This document shows, piece by piece, positions 31,676-42,057 of a stretch of 64,000 nucleotides of DNA. Every line of letters starts with the position of its first letter. The stretch's first letter is position 1. Made by a program: the position numbers and the translations under genes. The stretch comes from Diphasiastrum complanatum (Eukaryota > Streptophyta > Lycopodiopsida > Lycopodiales > Lycopodiaceae): NCBI GenBank assembly GCA_029204225.1, contig CM055103.1, forward strand, positions 54,162,980 to 54,226,979, read 5' to 3'. The notes below the pieces were generated by a model. The model ran no database searches. It saw only the letters and a list, made by a program, of their open reading frames with translations, and was not told where the DNA came from.

Positions 31676-32542
31676 TGTCTCTTTACCACAAATGGATGCA
31701 CTTTAGAAATATTAAAACACACCTCAAAAAAATCTTTTACTAATATTTTATCATTCTTTTTATTAGTTAAATATTTTTGAAGGATTGACTTTAAAAATGT
31801 ACAAGGACCAGAAACTTCTTTCTCTTCCTTAAAGTTGCCTCCACCAATTACAATAAATGATTGAAACCACTTAAAATTGACTTTGAGTTTATTATTGTGA
31901 ACTATTTTGGGTAGGGCTTGCTTGGTAAGACTAGTTGGTAAGACTAGGCTCATCCAAGTTTTTGGTGTGAAAGGCATTTGACATGATCACAGCACACAAA
32001 AGCAATAATTGACATTTTATATAACACTGGTCCTTTATTAACTTTTGACATTCCAAAGCCTTGATTCAGGAGTCCAGATTGTGATATGAGTGATATGAGG
32101 ATATTTTTTTTGATTCACGTGACAAGCATAAAACAAAGTCAAAAGCAGGAATCGATGCTTTTGTGTGATTCGATTGTCCATCTGGCCAGAGCTAATTAGT
32201 TATAATCTACAGATCCATTGCCAATACCATCAGAGTCTCCATCCGAGACCAAGACCCACGCTGCATGTAAAGGAAGTGCCACGGAGGGCCTCTTTCTAGT
32301 TGAAATCAGATGTAAATTCTTTTTTAATTGATTTGCACATCCTTACACACGCACGGTCTTCGGAAGGATGTCGAAAGATGTGCACAATCTCTCTAGTCTG
32401 GGGACAGGTCTACAATGGTTGAGTATTTGGTTTATAAAAATCAAAAATCTGTCTTCGTGGAAAAATAAGGAAATAATTCTCTTGATATAATAGTTCTAGC
32501 TAGAATTTTTTTGCATCTACATTATTTGTTTTCATACATAAC
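31676..32542. other. Unassigned flank between element B and the gene island
   Basis: An unrecognised 106-codon minus-strand frame lies at 31657-31977 (VSGPCTFLKSILQKYL). It has no start context or family I can name. The remainder is AT-rich without visible structure. Confidence 0.4.
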
Positions 32543-32655
32543 AGTTATAATAATGCTTCTTGGTTTCCAAGGGGAGGCTCGAACCTGGGACCAAAGAAAC
32601 TTTGGATGCCAAGCTAACCAGTTGAGCCAACCCCGTTGGGTTAGTTATAATAATG
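32543..32655 (-). mobile_element. tRNA-derived retroposon with 13-bp target duplication
   Basis: An 87-base insert (32556-32642) is bounded by perfect 13-bp direct repeats AGTTATAATAATG at 32543-32555 and 32643-32655. On the minus strand it holds a tRNA-like body: GGGG near its 5' end, box A TGGCTCAACTGG, box B GGTTCGAGCC, and CCCC after box B that could close an acceptor stem. Both internal Pol III promoter boxes fit their consensus. There is no long SINE body and no poly(A) or poly(T) tail, only TTGGAAACCAAGAAG after the tRNA-like part. It was probably retroposed by a LINE-type machinery. It could instead be a head-only SINE. Confidence 0.85.
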
Positions 32656-33164
32656 ACAAGATGCAGACTGAAACAAAGATACTGAAATGTGTTAACATCT
32701 TGTTATAGGTCCAAACAAAAAAAAAAAAAAAAACTCATTAGGTTACACCGTGCTAAGGTATGCTAGTGTTTCATTGAGCTAAGCTAAGTTAATGTTAAAA
32801 TCTTTAGGAATGCGAACTGTTCAGTTATGCGGCATTCCTCCTCAGTGGCCGTGTCGTCCGAACAAACTTCCCACCAAGAACAGTGCTGTATGCGATGGAA
32901 CAGACAATGATTCAAGTGTTGTCTATTCATGATTCAACATCCTCCTCACAGCTTCTTATATTGGTCTTGTGGCGAGATTACGAAACTTGATCATTGTTCA
33001 AAGAATCAATGTCTAAGGAATTGTTTAATGCAATCAAGTATCTTATAACTGTAGTGATCTGATTCGACCTATGATTTTGGCAGCTTGACTCTAGAATCAC
33101 ATCTGATAATGATTATTTTGTGAGGCAGTACAATCGTATTTTAACCCCCAGATTGCTGCAGATT
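32656..33164. other. 3' flank of the dehydratase gene
   Basis: About 500 bases downstream of the gene (which is on the minus strand). It contains a 16-base A run at 32718-32733. No convincing AATAAA is seen on the minus strand close to the stop, so the poly(A) site is not placed. No other feature seen. Confidence 0.4.
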
Positions 33165-34532
33165 TTATGATAAGGCAGGAACATCCATTGGATAACAACC
33201 CAACACCCTTAAGAAGCTGGCCACCTCTTCCAATTCCTTGAGTGCATTCTGGGCTTGTCTCTCTCCCATGGATGCCTCAAAATCGACATAGAAAAGGTAT
33301 TCAAAACATTTTGCTGTCATATTGTGGCCGACTTTGCTATCTTTGTCCACAACATGGATAGGTTTTCTTCTCTGCACCCTATTTTCGATCTTTGTCAGAT
33401 TTATATCACGCAAAGCGAACGTTGAAAGAGCTCTGAAGAGATCCTCACACTCGTTTTCCAGGGCAAACACAATGCTTGTCTTGAATTTCCTATCGGTTCC
33501 AGGTATAACTGGCTCTCGTGCTACCAAGAGGAACCGAGTTGTGTTCCCTGAATAATCCTGAAAATCACTCTCAAGAATATCGAGTCCATAAAGGCTTGCC
33601 GCTCTGAAACTAGCAATAGCGCCGGTATCACGAAGATTGTTGGCCGCTACGAATTGTGCTGCAGCAGCCGTGTCATTTACGGCCTCCGGTATCACTCTTA
33701 GCCGTGATAAGTTGTGCTCGCATTGTGATAGTGCCTGCGGATGGCTTAGGACTCGCTTGAGCTCCTTCTTCGTCATCCCTCGAGGTGCGAGGAGGCAGTG
33801 ACGGACAGGAAGCTGGACCTCCCCCACTACGTGCAATCGATGGCGTAACAAAAGATCGTAGTTTTTGTGAATGCTTCCCCCAACTGAGTTCTCTATTGGA
33901 AGCACTGCTCTATCCGCCAGACAAAGCTCGACAGCCTCGAAGGGAATTTCAAACTTGCCGCATGGCAATGACTCGCAGTCGGGATAAGCTTTTATGGCTG
34001 CTGCCTCACTATGAGCTCCTGCGGCACCAGGATGCGCTACTCTGAGAGCGGTAGATCTTTTAGTATTTGAAGCAGTCAGGTGATTGAGGGAGAGGGGCTT
34101 GGGAAGATAAGAAAGGCGCCTGGAGATGGGAAACGCCATATTCTCGTTGTGTCCTCTCGATCCAGTTTTTGAACATTGGACTGCTGAAGAGGAATGTACT
34201 GCATTTGCAGGCTGCAAACTTCTTATTATGCTCTCAATTTCCAGTTGCTTTACCCACTGATTTGTGAAGGTTGAAGCTGGACTTCTCCAATCAGTGGAAC
34301 GTCCTCCCTTCAAATGTAGTTCCTCAAGACTAGTGAAAGCTGGAACATTTGCTTTGCTCACAGAAAGAAGGGCTTCACGCGTAGTACATACTGCAGATAC
34401 TAGCACAATACTTTCAGGATTGCCGTGCAGCAATCTGCTCTTCGACTGCTTGAAGTGGCTATCAGTGAGTTGTTCCGCACCTAACTGAAGCTTAGCATTC
34501 CCACGGAAAAAGATAGATTTTCCAGATGCCAT
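33165..34532 (-). CDS. ADT: Arogenate/prephenate dehydratase, plastid-type, intronless
   Basis: Intact 455-residue frame. Family role: decarboxylating dehydration of L-arogenate to phenylalanine (or prephenate to phenylpyruvate) in plastids, supplying protein and phenylpropanoid synthesis. Residues 1-160 are a Ser/Lys/Arg-rich extension lacking similarity, as expected for a transit peptide plus linker. The catalytic prephenate dehydratase domain spans about 163-340: RVAHPGAAGAHSEAAA (164-179), LPIENSVGGSIHKNYDLLLR (211-230), SHPQALSQCEH (263-273), NDTAAAAQFVA and the Thr-Arg-Phe motif (332-334). The ACT domain spans about 350-447 (TSIVFALEN; SFLRVLGCYPMD). The allosteric motif usually written LTKIESRP reads LTKIENRV (380-386). 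No intron is seen, as in several plant ADT paralogues. Start: first ATG of the frame at 34532. A TATA-like TGTATATTTT lies about 350 bases upstream. ADT versus PDT preference cannot be told. Confidence 0.93.
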   Translation of the reverse strand: MASGKSIFFRGNAKLQLGAEQLTDSHFKQSKSRLLHGNPESIVLVSAVCTTREALLSVSKANVPAFTSLEELHLKGGRSTDWRSPASTFTNQWVKQLEIESIIRSLQPANAVHSSSAVQCSKTGSRGHNENMAFPISRRLSYLPKPLSLNHLTASNTKRSTALRVAHPGAAGAHSEAAAIKAYPDCESLPCGKFEIPFEAVELCLADRAVLPIENSVGGSIHKNYDLLLRHRLHVVGEVQLPVRHCLLAPRGMTKKELKRVLSHPQALSQCEHNLSRLRVIPEAVNDTAAAAQFVAANNLRDTGAIASFRAASLYGLDILESDFQDYSGNTTRFLLVAREPVIPGTDRKFKTSIVFALENECEDLFRALSTFALRDINLTKIENRVQRRKPIHVVDKDSKVGHNMTAKCFEYLFYVDFEASMGERQAQNALKELEEVASFLRVLGCYPMDVPALS

Positions 34533-35080
34533 TTTGACAGTGGGAACAAAGTTTAAAGCCTCTAATGGTAATAAGATATCGAGCGCTACTAGCGTCGATG
34601 TAACTTGCTGAGAACTAGGGAGAAACTAGAGCAAACTAGAAAATCAAGACCTAGAAAATAAGAAAATCAAAGGAAATAACAGGACACCTGTGCTAGTAAG
34701 ACGCAGCAAGATCAATTCAGGGCGCTTGCACAAAGGCAAATGGAAAGTATCCTAAAGTGATGGATACATCTACGCGATCAATGATATGCGATCAATGCTG
34801 TATGAGGTAAAGCTTGAGATCAAGAGAGCTTCTAACCAGGATCTGAAAGCTATACATAAGAGTGATGATGCTGGAGTGAGAACAAAATATACACTCAGCA
34901 GGAATCAGGCAGAACAGCAGCCTAGCACCTCAGCTTAATAAACGATGCTTTAGTTGGCTTCCTTTAGGAGTGGAGTGCTTCTTCGTTACTTTTGTGGCCA
35001 CATTGGACAGTGAAGTGCTGCTTTAATAAGAATCAGAGTTGAACCAAGCCCAGCTGCTGAAGGCGAAGGAGCGAGTGAGA
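34533..35080 (-). promoter_or_regulatory. Upstream region of the dehydratase gene
   Basis: Non-coding sequence free of recognisable transposons. On the minus strand a TATA-like GTGTATATTTTG lies at about 34883-34894, which would imply a 5' UTR of roughly 300 bases. There is no other element I would name with confidence. Confidence 0.3.
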
Positions 35081-35500
35081 TGTGATTCACCTTCGCTGGA
35101 AGCTGCGAAGCTCTTTCTTTTCTCCCCTGCGTGGTAGGAGCATTGGCAGGTCTTCAGAATCTACCCTCTTATCGAATCAATCACGGCATGAATTCTTTTT
35201 CGCAATCAATCGATCGATCCATAACACGCTTACTAGACTAATACAAAAGCAAACGAGATATTTAGACACATCACCTTTTAGGGACCAAATCAAATGCAAA
35301 GACCAATTCTTTGGGTTGAAAAATCACCAAAAACTTCTTGATGTTCTTCTCCATGACAATCTATACTCTTTAATGTCTTACAAGGGTGGTGGACAACTCA
35401 AGTTTGTTTGGACTTCTTCTTTTGGTTGGAAAGTATCAAGTTGTTCTTGTATGAAGTATCAAGGAGATACTTTATGCACTTTTGTGTGTTTCTCGATGTG
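35081..35500. other. Unassigned stretch beyond the gene's promoter
   Basis: A 173-codon plus-strand frame (35082-35603) runs from here into the tandem repeat. It has no recognisable domain and its C-terminal part is repeat sequence. I do not treat it as a gene. Confidence 0.4.
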
Positions 35501-35874
35501 GATTCACAAGGGGTATGCTTGTTTGTATCTTTCCATTTGGGGGAAGACTTTATCATTTGGTGAAAGAGCCATAAAGTCATCACTAGACCATTTTTATAGT
35601 TGAATTGTCATGATGAAGTACTTGTATCTTCTTTCCTTGATTTCCAAGATCCAACTTCATCACATGCACTCGTTGTATATGTTTTTGTGGATTCACAAGG
35701 GGTATGCTTGTTTGTATCTTTCCATTTGGGGAAAGGCTTTTTCATTTGGTGAAAGAGCCATAAAGTCATGACTAGACCATTTTTATAGTTGAATTGTCAT
35801 GATGAAATACTTGTAACTTCTTTCCAGGATTTCCAAGATCCAACTTCATCACATGCACTTGTTGTATATGTTTT
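35501..35874 (+). repeat. Two-copy 189-bp tandem duplication
   Basis: GATTCACAAGGGGTATGCTTG at 35501 recurs at 35690. The copies stay parallel through GTTGTATATGTTTTT, with only a handful of differences by eye. Near-identity suggests a recent duplication. No coding content. Confidence 0.92.
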
Positions 35875-36649
35875 TCTTTCCACATGGTTTTCCAACAAGC
35901 TTTGAATCTAAAATTCATCCTTAATTGCCTGGTGATGTTCCATGTGCAATGCCAAAATCACGAATGTCAAGAAAGTATTGGAAGATCATCTTTGTGAAAC
36001 ACCAAAAAACTTCACTACATTTTACAAAACATGACTAAGCTCATATACACAAACGGTAAGTAGAGCCTTCTAGTGAGGTAGGTCGGGATGTTAACGTTAG
36101 TAAAGATAAACCAAATGAGATTTTCAAACTGCTACTTACTAAAATTATTCTTTTTAAGTTAACTTCATTATCCTCTATATAGAGCATCACTTGAGAAAAG
36201 TTAAAAAATTAGGAACCAAATTCCTAATACCATGTGAATGTTTCAAATAGTAAGAAAATTTTCAGGTATCAATATAAAATAATCTTTAACTTTGAAACTT
36301 GTAGATGCAAAATTAGTAGTTTTCTATACATCATAATCTTATTTTTAATGTTTTCAAAAATAGAAAGGATCCGCATAAAATTGATAACTTGATTATAGTA
36401 CATGATAGATATGACATAGATATTAGAAAATACTCTTACAAGACTCCATGCACAAGATGCGTGCTCCCTCGTCAATTCTGCTAGTCACTACACTGATCAC
36501 CAGTACATCGAATCGACTATCCTTCCCTGGATTGCCCAATTCCTGCATTAGTCATTCCCACTTTCTTTGACCCTTCTTATTTGTATTTTCCTTCTTCTTA
36601 CCCGCCCTCGAGCTTCTTGGCTGTCACTATCTATAACTAGACATCCACT
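35875..36649. other. AT-rich stretch, nothing recognised
   Basis: No coding similarity, terminal repeats or structured repeats seen. Confidence 0.45.
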
Positions 36650-37680
36650 ACTGGGTTACATCAAACGAGTTACTCTAGTTCTTTGATTAACCGACACCAA
36701 AAAGTATACCTTCGGCTGATTGTGATCTTGGTAGGGAATCTACCAACATTGCCCTCCTCCAAGCTTGTTGCAGGTCCCTTTACAGCTTCAACTTGACTTC
36801 ATCGGCCGGGTTCTTTAGTTGCTGATCTCCATCTTTTGCAAGTTTGTTCCATTATACACCTGTTAACCACTTTGGTTAATCCTTCAGTGGGAGTCCAAGT
36901 CTATTGTCATGCCATCCATGTTCTAAACATCAACAAAATTTTTCTATCTCATGATTATACATAAAAAAATTGTTAGTCCATTGAGCGAATGGATTGTAGG
37001 TCAATGTTGGTCATCAAAAGTATGAGCTACTAAATTCGGTTAAAGATGAATAAGGTAGAGAAGGAAATAGAGGGGTCAATACGATAGGGTATAGTCGAGG
37101 CCCTTTGGAGGTCTTGAAAGCCATGTCGAAATCCACACCCGATCAAGTAGTAGTCTCGGATGATCCTCCCATGCCATGTCCATCTTGGTCCTTTTTTTTT
37201 TCTGGTTGTGCTAGCACTGCTTGTACTTTGCAGGTAGTGTTCCAAACCTGGTTCACCTGTTCTAGGACCCTTTGTAAGTCTTGCTGCATTTTCTAAACTT
37301 GATTTTGGGATTCAAGTAGCTTCTTGTCATGGTGGTATTGATAAACTTTGGTATTGGCCTTATGGGCTTCATACCTTTGAAATTCCACTTATCTCTACAT
37401 CCGGACTGCCTCTCCAGGTGATGGCACTACAACAATGTCTTCTGGTTTAACTTGTAGTAGCTCCTCCGTTGTGGTTGTCAATCTGTGATGCTCTGTAGAG
37501 GCAAGTATATCTTGTTGTTTGAGCTGATCTCGCAACTGCAGGAGGCCTTGGAGTTGTTGTTGGATCAATCCTTGTAATTTATGGCTCCTTAGCTCTTCTT
37601 CTGCAGCTCTTATGCGCTTTTTCTTGAGCTCCACTCGGCAAGCCTCCAGGTCCTTGTTCTTCTCGGCTAAATTATTGGAT
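36650..37680 (-). pseudogene. Relic of a coiled-coil protein, probably retrotransposon gag or aORF
   Basis: On the minus strand 37680-37395 reads AEKNKDLEACRVELKKKRIR, AAEEELRSHKLQGLIQQQLQ, GLLQLRDQLKQQDILASTEH: a Gln/Leu/Lys-rich helix with heptad character. After a stop at 37395, QRYEAHKANTKVYQYHHDKK and then LEQVNQVWNTTCKVQAVL can be followed to about 37180. I do not recognise a family. The composition recalls the coiled coil of the gypsy M extra ORF. Confidence 0.4.
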
Positions 37681-40181
37681 CATGTGGAAATGTATGCCTC
37701 CACATATCCCATTCCTCAGTGTAAAGCGCCTCACAAACAATGATTCAAGTCCTCCTGGGTCGCTTTATGAGAACTGGTTTCTTGAGAAAGACTGCTTTGG
37801 CTCTGGCAACATATTCTTCATCAAGCTGCTCTAGTGTTTATCCACTTGTTCTCAGAAAATAGAATATTATGAAATTTTTTACAATTTCTAATATAGTCAA
37901 TATTGCCCTTTTATGAGTAGTACTCTTTGAAAATCGCAAAAGTTTCAAAAATTGCAAGTTTTTGAAGATAACTGGAAAAAAAAGGTCTCCGAAAACTACC
38001 TAATAGCTAAATGTCAGGAATAATTCCTCAATGATATTATGACAAGGACCACCATCGGGATGGTGACCCAAACCCAAATAAAGCCATAGTCAGTCAACCA
38101 AAAAACTGAAAGTTCCACGCTTCCATTGAACATTCCAATCTTATCCTCGAGACTTGACGACTTGACTCTTGAGCATCTTTCTAGTTCTAAATTCCAGATA
38201 CTGCTACATCCCTCTGAAACTCAAACTTTGAAACTGTTCATAGTCTAGTGACAGGCAAGCAAAACTAGCTTTCTGATCACTCTGTGAGCTGCCACGCAGT
38301 CCAAAAGATATGCAGAAGCACCTGCGCAACTTCTAGCGCAGCTGCATGGACGCCTGACTCTCTCCTTCCTCCTCAGCATTGAGCAACCGCGTCTCTGGAG
38401 CATCGCACAGCGCAATGTGGTGTGAAGCTTTCAAAATAGTCAGTTGTTCAATGCTACTGAAACCCGGATCAAGCTAATCTTTACTGATCTCTTTTTGCCC
38501 TTGTAAAGGACTAGCCTACGACCAACTAGATCGAGTCTCGTTTATTCCTGCCTAGCAGTTAGCTCACTTTTTGGAAAGTTCTCCAACTTTATCAATCTTG
38601 ATTCTTACGTCTAGCATTCAGATCCTCCTTGGTGGACTTGGTGGATCTTTTCAGAAAAATCCCCGCCCTCCATATAGATATCACAACAGACTTCTGTTAG
38701 ATTCATATAAAGAAAAACAAGGTGATCGATACATCACGACCAAGCTCCACTTTTCTCAGGGCATTCAAAATTGTTATGAAAAATCGTTGGTGAATTTCAA
38801 ATCGTTAACGAAATTTTTTTTTAATCAATTATTGCATTTAACTGCTAGTGCTTTGTAGTTGACCCTACAATGATTATGTTGCAATCAAATTCACATGTTG
38901 ATCCAGTCACCCATTCTTCCACAAACCAAATATTAGGGCCCCTTCAACCTCAATATGTTCACCTCAAGATTTACTTCACATGAAATTGATAAAAGGAATG
39001 ATGAAGCAATCATTATCCTTAATTTTCTTATATTGTCTATCTAGGAAATGTCTCGCTTTTATAGCTTGCAATCCTCTCTAGGGATATAGAAAACTTTGAA
39101 TATGTTAAACAAAGGCAAAAAATATCTCCTCACTATAAATACGAAAAGAGGTTGGATGCAACAACCTACAATGGCATATTATGCAAAAAGCAAAAATTAT
39201 AAAGATCAATACAACAATGTAGTAGTCTGACAATAAAGAATATGGCAGTCTCTAGTAAAGCTTTGCACCTACAAAATAGATTGAAACATTGAGAGACATC
39301 AATGTCTCAACATTGTGCAAATTCATTATGTAAGAAAGAAGCAGTCTTTGTCAAAGAATTTGTGAAAATGGTGTGGATTTGGTGACTTTTCCAAAACATT
39401 TTGCAAATTTTAAGCTTTTAACCAACACATTAGCACGTGTACTAGAGAATGGATCATTCAAATTTTCACAAAAAACCTAGTAATTGCACCAGATTCATTG
39501 CAAAGATTATACTATTAAATGTTCTATTTCATGGTCATAAATGATATTAGAGATAAGCTAAGATCTATTATTGTTTCGTGCTTGGTGCATCATTTCTATA
39601 TTCTCATGTATTTCTTATTTCTGTAGAGTCTTAGACAATATCGAAAGGCTTTGGTGGTGTTTAAAGACGTTGCTAGGATCTTGTCCTGGTCAATTAGAAT
39701 ATGCTTGCCACCTCTCAAGAACGTCCTTACAATTATGGATGACATAGAACAAAATCCAATCATTTATGTGAAGTCCCCACATTGTCATGAAAAAGTAATA
39801 TGTAGCTGGAATATATGTAGGATTTTGACACTTATTTCCAATGTTACAATATACAATGCAAGTATACAATTTGTTACTTGTTTTTCATTCTTATGAATGA
39901 TACTCACTTTTGCATGTGCACTTCTATTAAGTAATTAGGATTCTTTGTTGGGCGTTTAGTGGGTCTCGCCACAAAAACATTGTATAGTTAGACTAATGAG
40001 TGCGAGGGCAATGACATCCTATGAGTATAAGCTCAACCCGATGAGCACGATTATCATATTTGTAGACTAGGAATAAAGAGATTTGGGGCATTAGTCAGAA
40101 TAAAAAATGTCAAGGCCTCAAAATCGAGTTAGCTAAGGTTCTAACTCTAGTGAAACTCACATGAATAATGTAGGAGCCCGT
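37681..40181. other. Unassigned 2.5 kb
   Basis: No protein similarity in either strand beyond short fortuitous frames (38571-38858, 39651-39896). The sequence is AT-rich. No LTR pair, terminal inverted repeat or tandem repeat noticed. Confidence 0.4.
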
Positions 40182-40497
40182 TGTGAAGAAAATAAAATCA
40201 CAAAGATCTAATTATGCCTGGAAGGTCCTAGATCTCGTCCAAACCCTAGACCTATAATGACTAGATTCAATGAACATGAATAAGACAATTACAATAGTTC
40301 TATATGTGACCTTATCAACATGCCTAAGTTGTCAAAAATAGTAAATCCACTAATCTTAGGCTTTATTAACTTTGTAAAGTCTATTTCTAAGTTTGAAATG
40401 TATATTGGCCCCAAAATTGCCAAATAAATTCAACATGAAAAATCTTAAACCTAGTTGACAATTTTTCACACTCCCTCTTCAACTAGTTTTAGCATAG
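40182..40497 (-). repeat. Element S: minus-strand copia LTR with PPT and last pol codons
   Basis: It runs from TGTGAAGAAAATAAA (40182) to ATTTTTCACA (40470). CTCCCTCTTC then follows (PPT GAAGAGGGAG on the minus strand), then AACTAGTTTTAGCATAG, identical to the pol end plus PPT of element J at 54888-54914. The sequence is cut off at 40498 by the 5' LTR of element H. The LTR start is less certain than its end. Confidence 0.65.
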
Positions 40498-40498
40498 A

Positions 40499-40797
40499 TG
40501 TGAGAAAGATTCAACTAGTTTAGTCATATTTGCTACATTTGTTTATTTGCAATTGAGGTCAATTTCATATTAGACTTAGAGTTTGACTTTTCAAAGTTAT
40601 ATTAGTCTAAATGCATTTGAATAAACACTTTTGGAAAGTGTAGGAAATGTAGAAGTCAAGTTTGAGTAGATTCAAATTTGAATGTAGGGTACATTGAATC
40701 TAGTTCTAAAAATAGTAGGGTTTTTCATATTGGAGGGAAACCAAGTGGCAATTTAGGTTTTGGACCTGCAATAAAAGGATGTAACTCATGGATAGAG

Positions 40798-40882
<85 letters not shown>

Positions 40883-41209
40883 CTCATTCATGCTTATACA
40901 TGGTTCTCTTGGGTTCTACTATCCATTGGTGTACTATACTTGTGATATCTTGCAATTCTATGTGTAGAATGATCAATAATTGTTATTTTTAGATCCACGC
41001 ATGTGAAATACAGTAGCTTACTGTAAATGTATGGACAACAACAGTACTTTTTGTTTTGTTTTATGTTTGACCAAGATGTATTAGAGTTTGCATCTCATTT
41101 TGTGTGTAGATGCTAATTTTTCTACATTGGCAAGATTGGTGATATGTTGTTCTTCTAGCCCAAGATTATTTTATGGATTTAGATTTTTATGGATCTGAAA
41201 ACTTTCACA
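40499..41209 (+). repeat. 5' LTR of copia element H, containing a (CT)n microsatellite
   Basis: 711 bases from TGTGAGAAAGATTC to AAACTTTCACA, with terminal TGTGA/TCACA and a PBS directly following. It is related to 54391-54887 (opposite strand) and 17703-17900. A pure (CT)n run occupies about 40804-40880, where the related LTR of element J has only a short interrupted GA/CT-rich stretch (about 54720-54745). Confidence 0.85.
40804..40880 (+). repeat. (CT)n microsatellite inside the H LTR
   Basis: About 38 uninterrupted dinucleotide units. Frames reading SLSLSL or ERERER across it are artefacts. Confidence 0.97.
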
Positions 41210-41221
41210 TGGTATCATGGC
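41210..41221 (+). other. Primer-binding site of element H
   Basis: TGGTATCATGGC abuts the LTR end. The first eight bases match the initiator tRNA-Met complement; the last four differ partly. Confidence 0.75.
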
Positions 41222-41329
41222 ATGTGCAGTTATGAATTTCATATCCATATGATCTCCTACAAAGCCCGAATTTGAAAATCCAAACAAGCTAGAAGATGAT
41301 CCTCTATAAACAATGCCATAGTCTCTAGA

Positions 41330-42057
41330 ACCCAAGATGTATCTTAATACTTAATGGACTTAGAGAAGAGTATGCAAATGTTGTGCAAACTTATGCTATC
41401 ATGGAGGAGCTACCATCTATGGAGACTCTACATGATGTTCTTATTGTTGAAGAATGCAGGCAAAGGAACAAGCTACTGAAGATCAACACACTTTCAAGGA
41501 AGGATGGTGGTTATGGCAAATCTCACTTTGCCAAGGACAAGTCAAGAGAGAGGAGCAAGAACAAATTTTCTCAAGCCTTCACCAAGGACAAATCAAAGGA
41601 CAAAACAAAGGACAAAGACAAAGGAGTAGAAGATGATTTAACTCATTCTTCTATCTTCAAGAAGAAGACTCAAGAAGATCAAGCCAATTTTATCATAGAA
41701 GATTCACATGCAAGTTGTGGAGTGGCATCTCTCATGATGTCTAGTTTCTCCTCTTTACCCTTTAATGATGTATCTTGGTATAATGATAGTGGTGCATCAT
41801 CACACATGAGTTGCAGTATAAGTTCTTTTGTTTCTCTAGAACCTTTTCAAGAACTTAAAGATTCAATATACACAGCTGTTGGTGATGCATGTTCAATTGA
41901 AGGAGTTGGAATTTGTTCCTTGAATCTTGCATCTTCTATGAGTTTATCACTATCCAATGTACTTTATGTTCCTAATCTCACAAAGAATGTGATTAGTGTT
42001 GGAAATTATTTGATGATGGTTTTGAAGTGGAATTCAATGTCAATAATTGTTTTATAA
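41330..42057 (+). pseudogene. Element H gag C-terminus and protease
   Basis: LNGLREEYANVVQTYAIMEE (about 41355-41410) is the end of a copia gag core. The first half of gag is missing between the leader and here. A Lys/Asp/Ser-rich linker (FTKDKSKDKTKDKDKG) follows, where a CCHC knuckle would normally sit but none is present. The protease active site SWYNDSGASSHMSC (about 41775-41815) keeps D-S-G. LYVPNLTKNVISVGN ends the protease body. This 224-codon stretch is uninterrupted. Confidence 0.85.

Noticed and set aside
31657-31977. 106-codon minus-strand frame near the end of element B
   Set aside because: It partly overlaps the B LTR and has no family I recognise; kept only as a note in the flank.
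32556-32642. Functional tRNA gene
   Set aside because: The perfect target duplication and imperfect acceptor pairing point to a retroposed tRNA-like sequence, and I could not place a normal anticodon loop with confidence.
35082-35603. 173-codon open frame upstream of the ADT gene
   Set aside because: No recognisable domain, and its last part is one unit of the 189-bp tandem repeat.
36780-36900. Possible gypsy integrase text (LDFIGR) at 36.8 kb
   Set aside because: Only a few residues fit and neighbouring motifs of the integrase core are missing.
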